Shown here: positions 62,999-64,000 of the stretch, piece after piece | How positions within the stretch are numbered: the stretch's first letter is position 1 | Layout: every line of letters begins with the position of its first letter | Origin: Acanthopleura granulata | Taxonomy: Eukaryota > Mollusca > Polyplacophora > Chitonida > Chitonidae | Direction of reading: 5' to 3' | DNA: 64,000 nucleotides | Assembly: GCA_016165875.1 (NCBI GenBank) | Contig: JABBOT010000001.1 | Location: forward strand, 45,126,847-45,190,846 | Position numbers and translations under genes: made by a program | The notes under the pieces: model-generated | Database searches by the model: none | The model's input: only the letters and a program-made list of their open reading frames with translations | Told to the model about the DNA's origin: nothing

Positions 62999-63143
62999 AC
63001 CTGGCTTCCTTTCAAACGACGGATGTTCGTGGGTTTTCCCCGGGATCTACCCGGCCTCCTCCCACGATATAGTGCAGGCTGCCGTCGTATAAGTGAAACA
63101 TTCTTGAGTAAGGGGTAAAGCACCAATGAAATAAATAAATGTA
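62999..63143 (+). mobile_element. SINE, 5'-truncated copy
   Basis: CCTGGCTTCCTTTCAAACGA through CCCGGCCTCCTCCCACGATA, then GCCGTCGTATAAGTGAAACA, TTCTTGAGTA and AAGCACCAATGAAATAAATA. It matches the 3' half of the copies at 36.2 and 52.5 kb. Confidence 0.85.
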
Positions 63144-64000
63144 TACAGTAATAGTGTTCCTGTTCGTGACATATGTAGTTTGTTTGATTATCTATGCACA
63201 AGTAAACCTTTAGTCTTCGCGAACAATTTACTTGCAGCACTTAACCGTCTCTTATTGTCTGCAGTGATTTCATGTCTCATGTAAACCCCTCCTCCTCGGT
63301 ACACGTTGCTGGATCCTGAATTCACAGCCGCTACGTCCATCCGGGTGATCAAAGCGGCGTGTTGTTTTACAGTAATTGTTTCTTCTACACTTTTATGGAC
63401 ATTGAATGACAGTTATGACGTAGGAGGGTTCGTTTTTGGCAGGTTCAGATGCTGGGTTTCTCTGAAAAGGATAGGGCAGGTTGGGCTTATACTATATGAG
63501 AAAAGTTGAACGATATGGAGCTATAAATATATTTACAGCTCCACGGTTGGCCAAAAATACGTTTTTGTGGCTTGCATACAGATATATGCAGACACTTAAA
63601 ACATTGTCTTTCAGTCGTTTGGATTCACGTGTTGGGAATTCATTTCAGGCATCTGATTAGGAATATTCCATAATGGTTTGCCTCTACTTGTCTGGCGTTT
63701 TGACTCTCCTGCATGCATTGGCTTCGCGGAGCATCCACCAATGTGGCACTTACGAATGAAAAAACACAACAATCAGTCAAATCAAATTCTTAGTGGTACC
63801 AATGAAGTTCGCCATCCGCATTTAGTTCAAGACCCTTGGGGTTGTCTGTAAATGACATAAGGAATGGAAAGCTGTGAGTTATGGCATGAATTATGGCATG
63901 AGTCAGGTTAGCTCCTGGATTGGTTGGCCATGTTCCCAGCTTAGCTTCCACATTAACCACCCTGTATCATTATATATGCAAACCTGGAATTTGGTCCTGT
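63144..64000. other. intergenic, nothing recognised
   Basis: No exon, domain or repeat that I can support. A 67-codon frame at 63306-63509 has no homology I recognise. Confidence 0.4.

Overview
This is a 64 kb piece of animal nuclear DNA, A+T-rich and mostly intron and intergenic sequence. The lack of operons, the canonical GT-AG introns, the GTACATG/ACATGTAC-rich background and a tRNA-derived SINE with an AATAAATAAAT tail of a type common in molluscs all point to a lophotrochozoan, most likely a mollusc. That assignment is an inference from repeats and composition.

Two genes can be reconstructed, both on the minus strand. (1) At 661-1534, a two-exon gene encodes a complete 168-residue protein that is nothing but a TIR-like domain. 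(2) A four-exon gene occupies about 48 kb (8602-56937). Exon 1 (56857-56937) is a signal peptide. Exon 2 (21248-21657) is a cysteine-rich ectodomain plus one membrane helix. Exons 3 (9769-9880) and 4 (8602-9285) form a long cytoplasmic tail with a PPxY motif, a polyproline run and a basic cluster. All splice sites are canonical, the phases agree at every junction, and the joined reading frame is 428 codons plus stop. I do not recognise the protein family.

The 35 kb first intron and 11 kb second intron hold most of the repeats. Two copies of a terminal-inverted-repeat DNA transposon lie in opposite orientation at about 18.1-19.0 kb and 47.2-48.1 kb. The second is flanked by TTAA on both sides and carries a short ORF that begins with a recognisable THAP zinc-finger start, which fits a non-autonomous Kolobok-like element. 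Other repeats are two related satellite modules at 21.8-22.7 and 27.5-28.4 kb, a third satellite at 53.2-55.3 kb, minisatellites at 30.3 and 31.9 kb, telomere-like TAACCCTAA sequence at 29.1-29.5 kb, a G-rich strand-asymmetric repeat near 50 kb, and several SINE copies.

The region upstream of the large gene (about 55.9-64 kb) is visibly richer in CpG than its introns. That fits germline gene-body methylation over the transcription unit and independently supports its extent. The rest of 57.4-64 kb holds no gene I can support. Most other open frames are short, lack splice support and show no recognisable domain.
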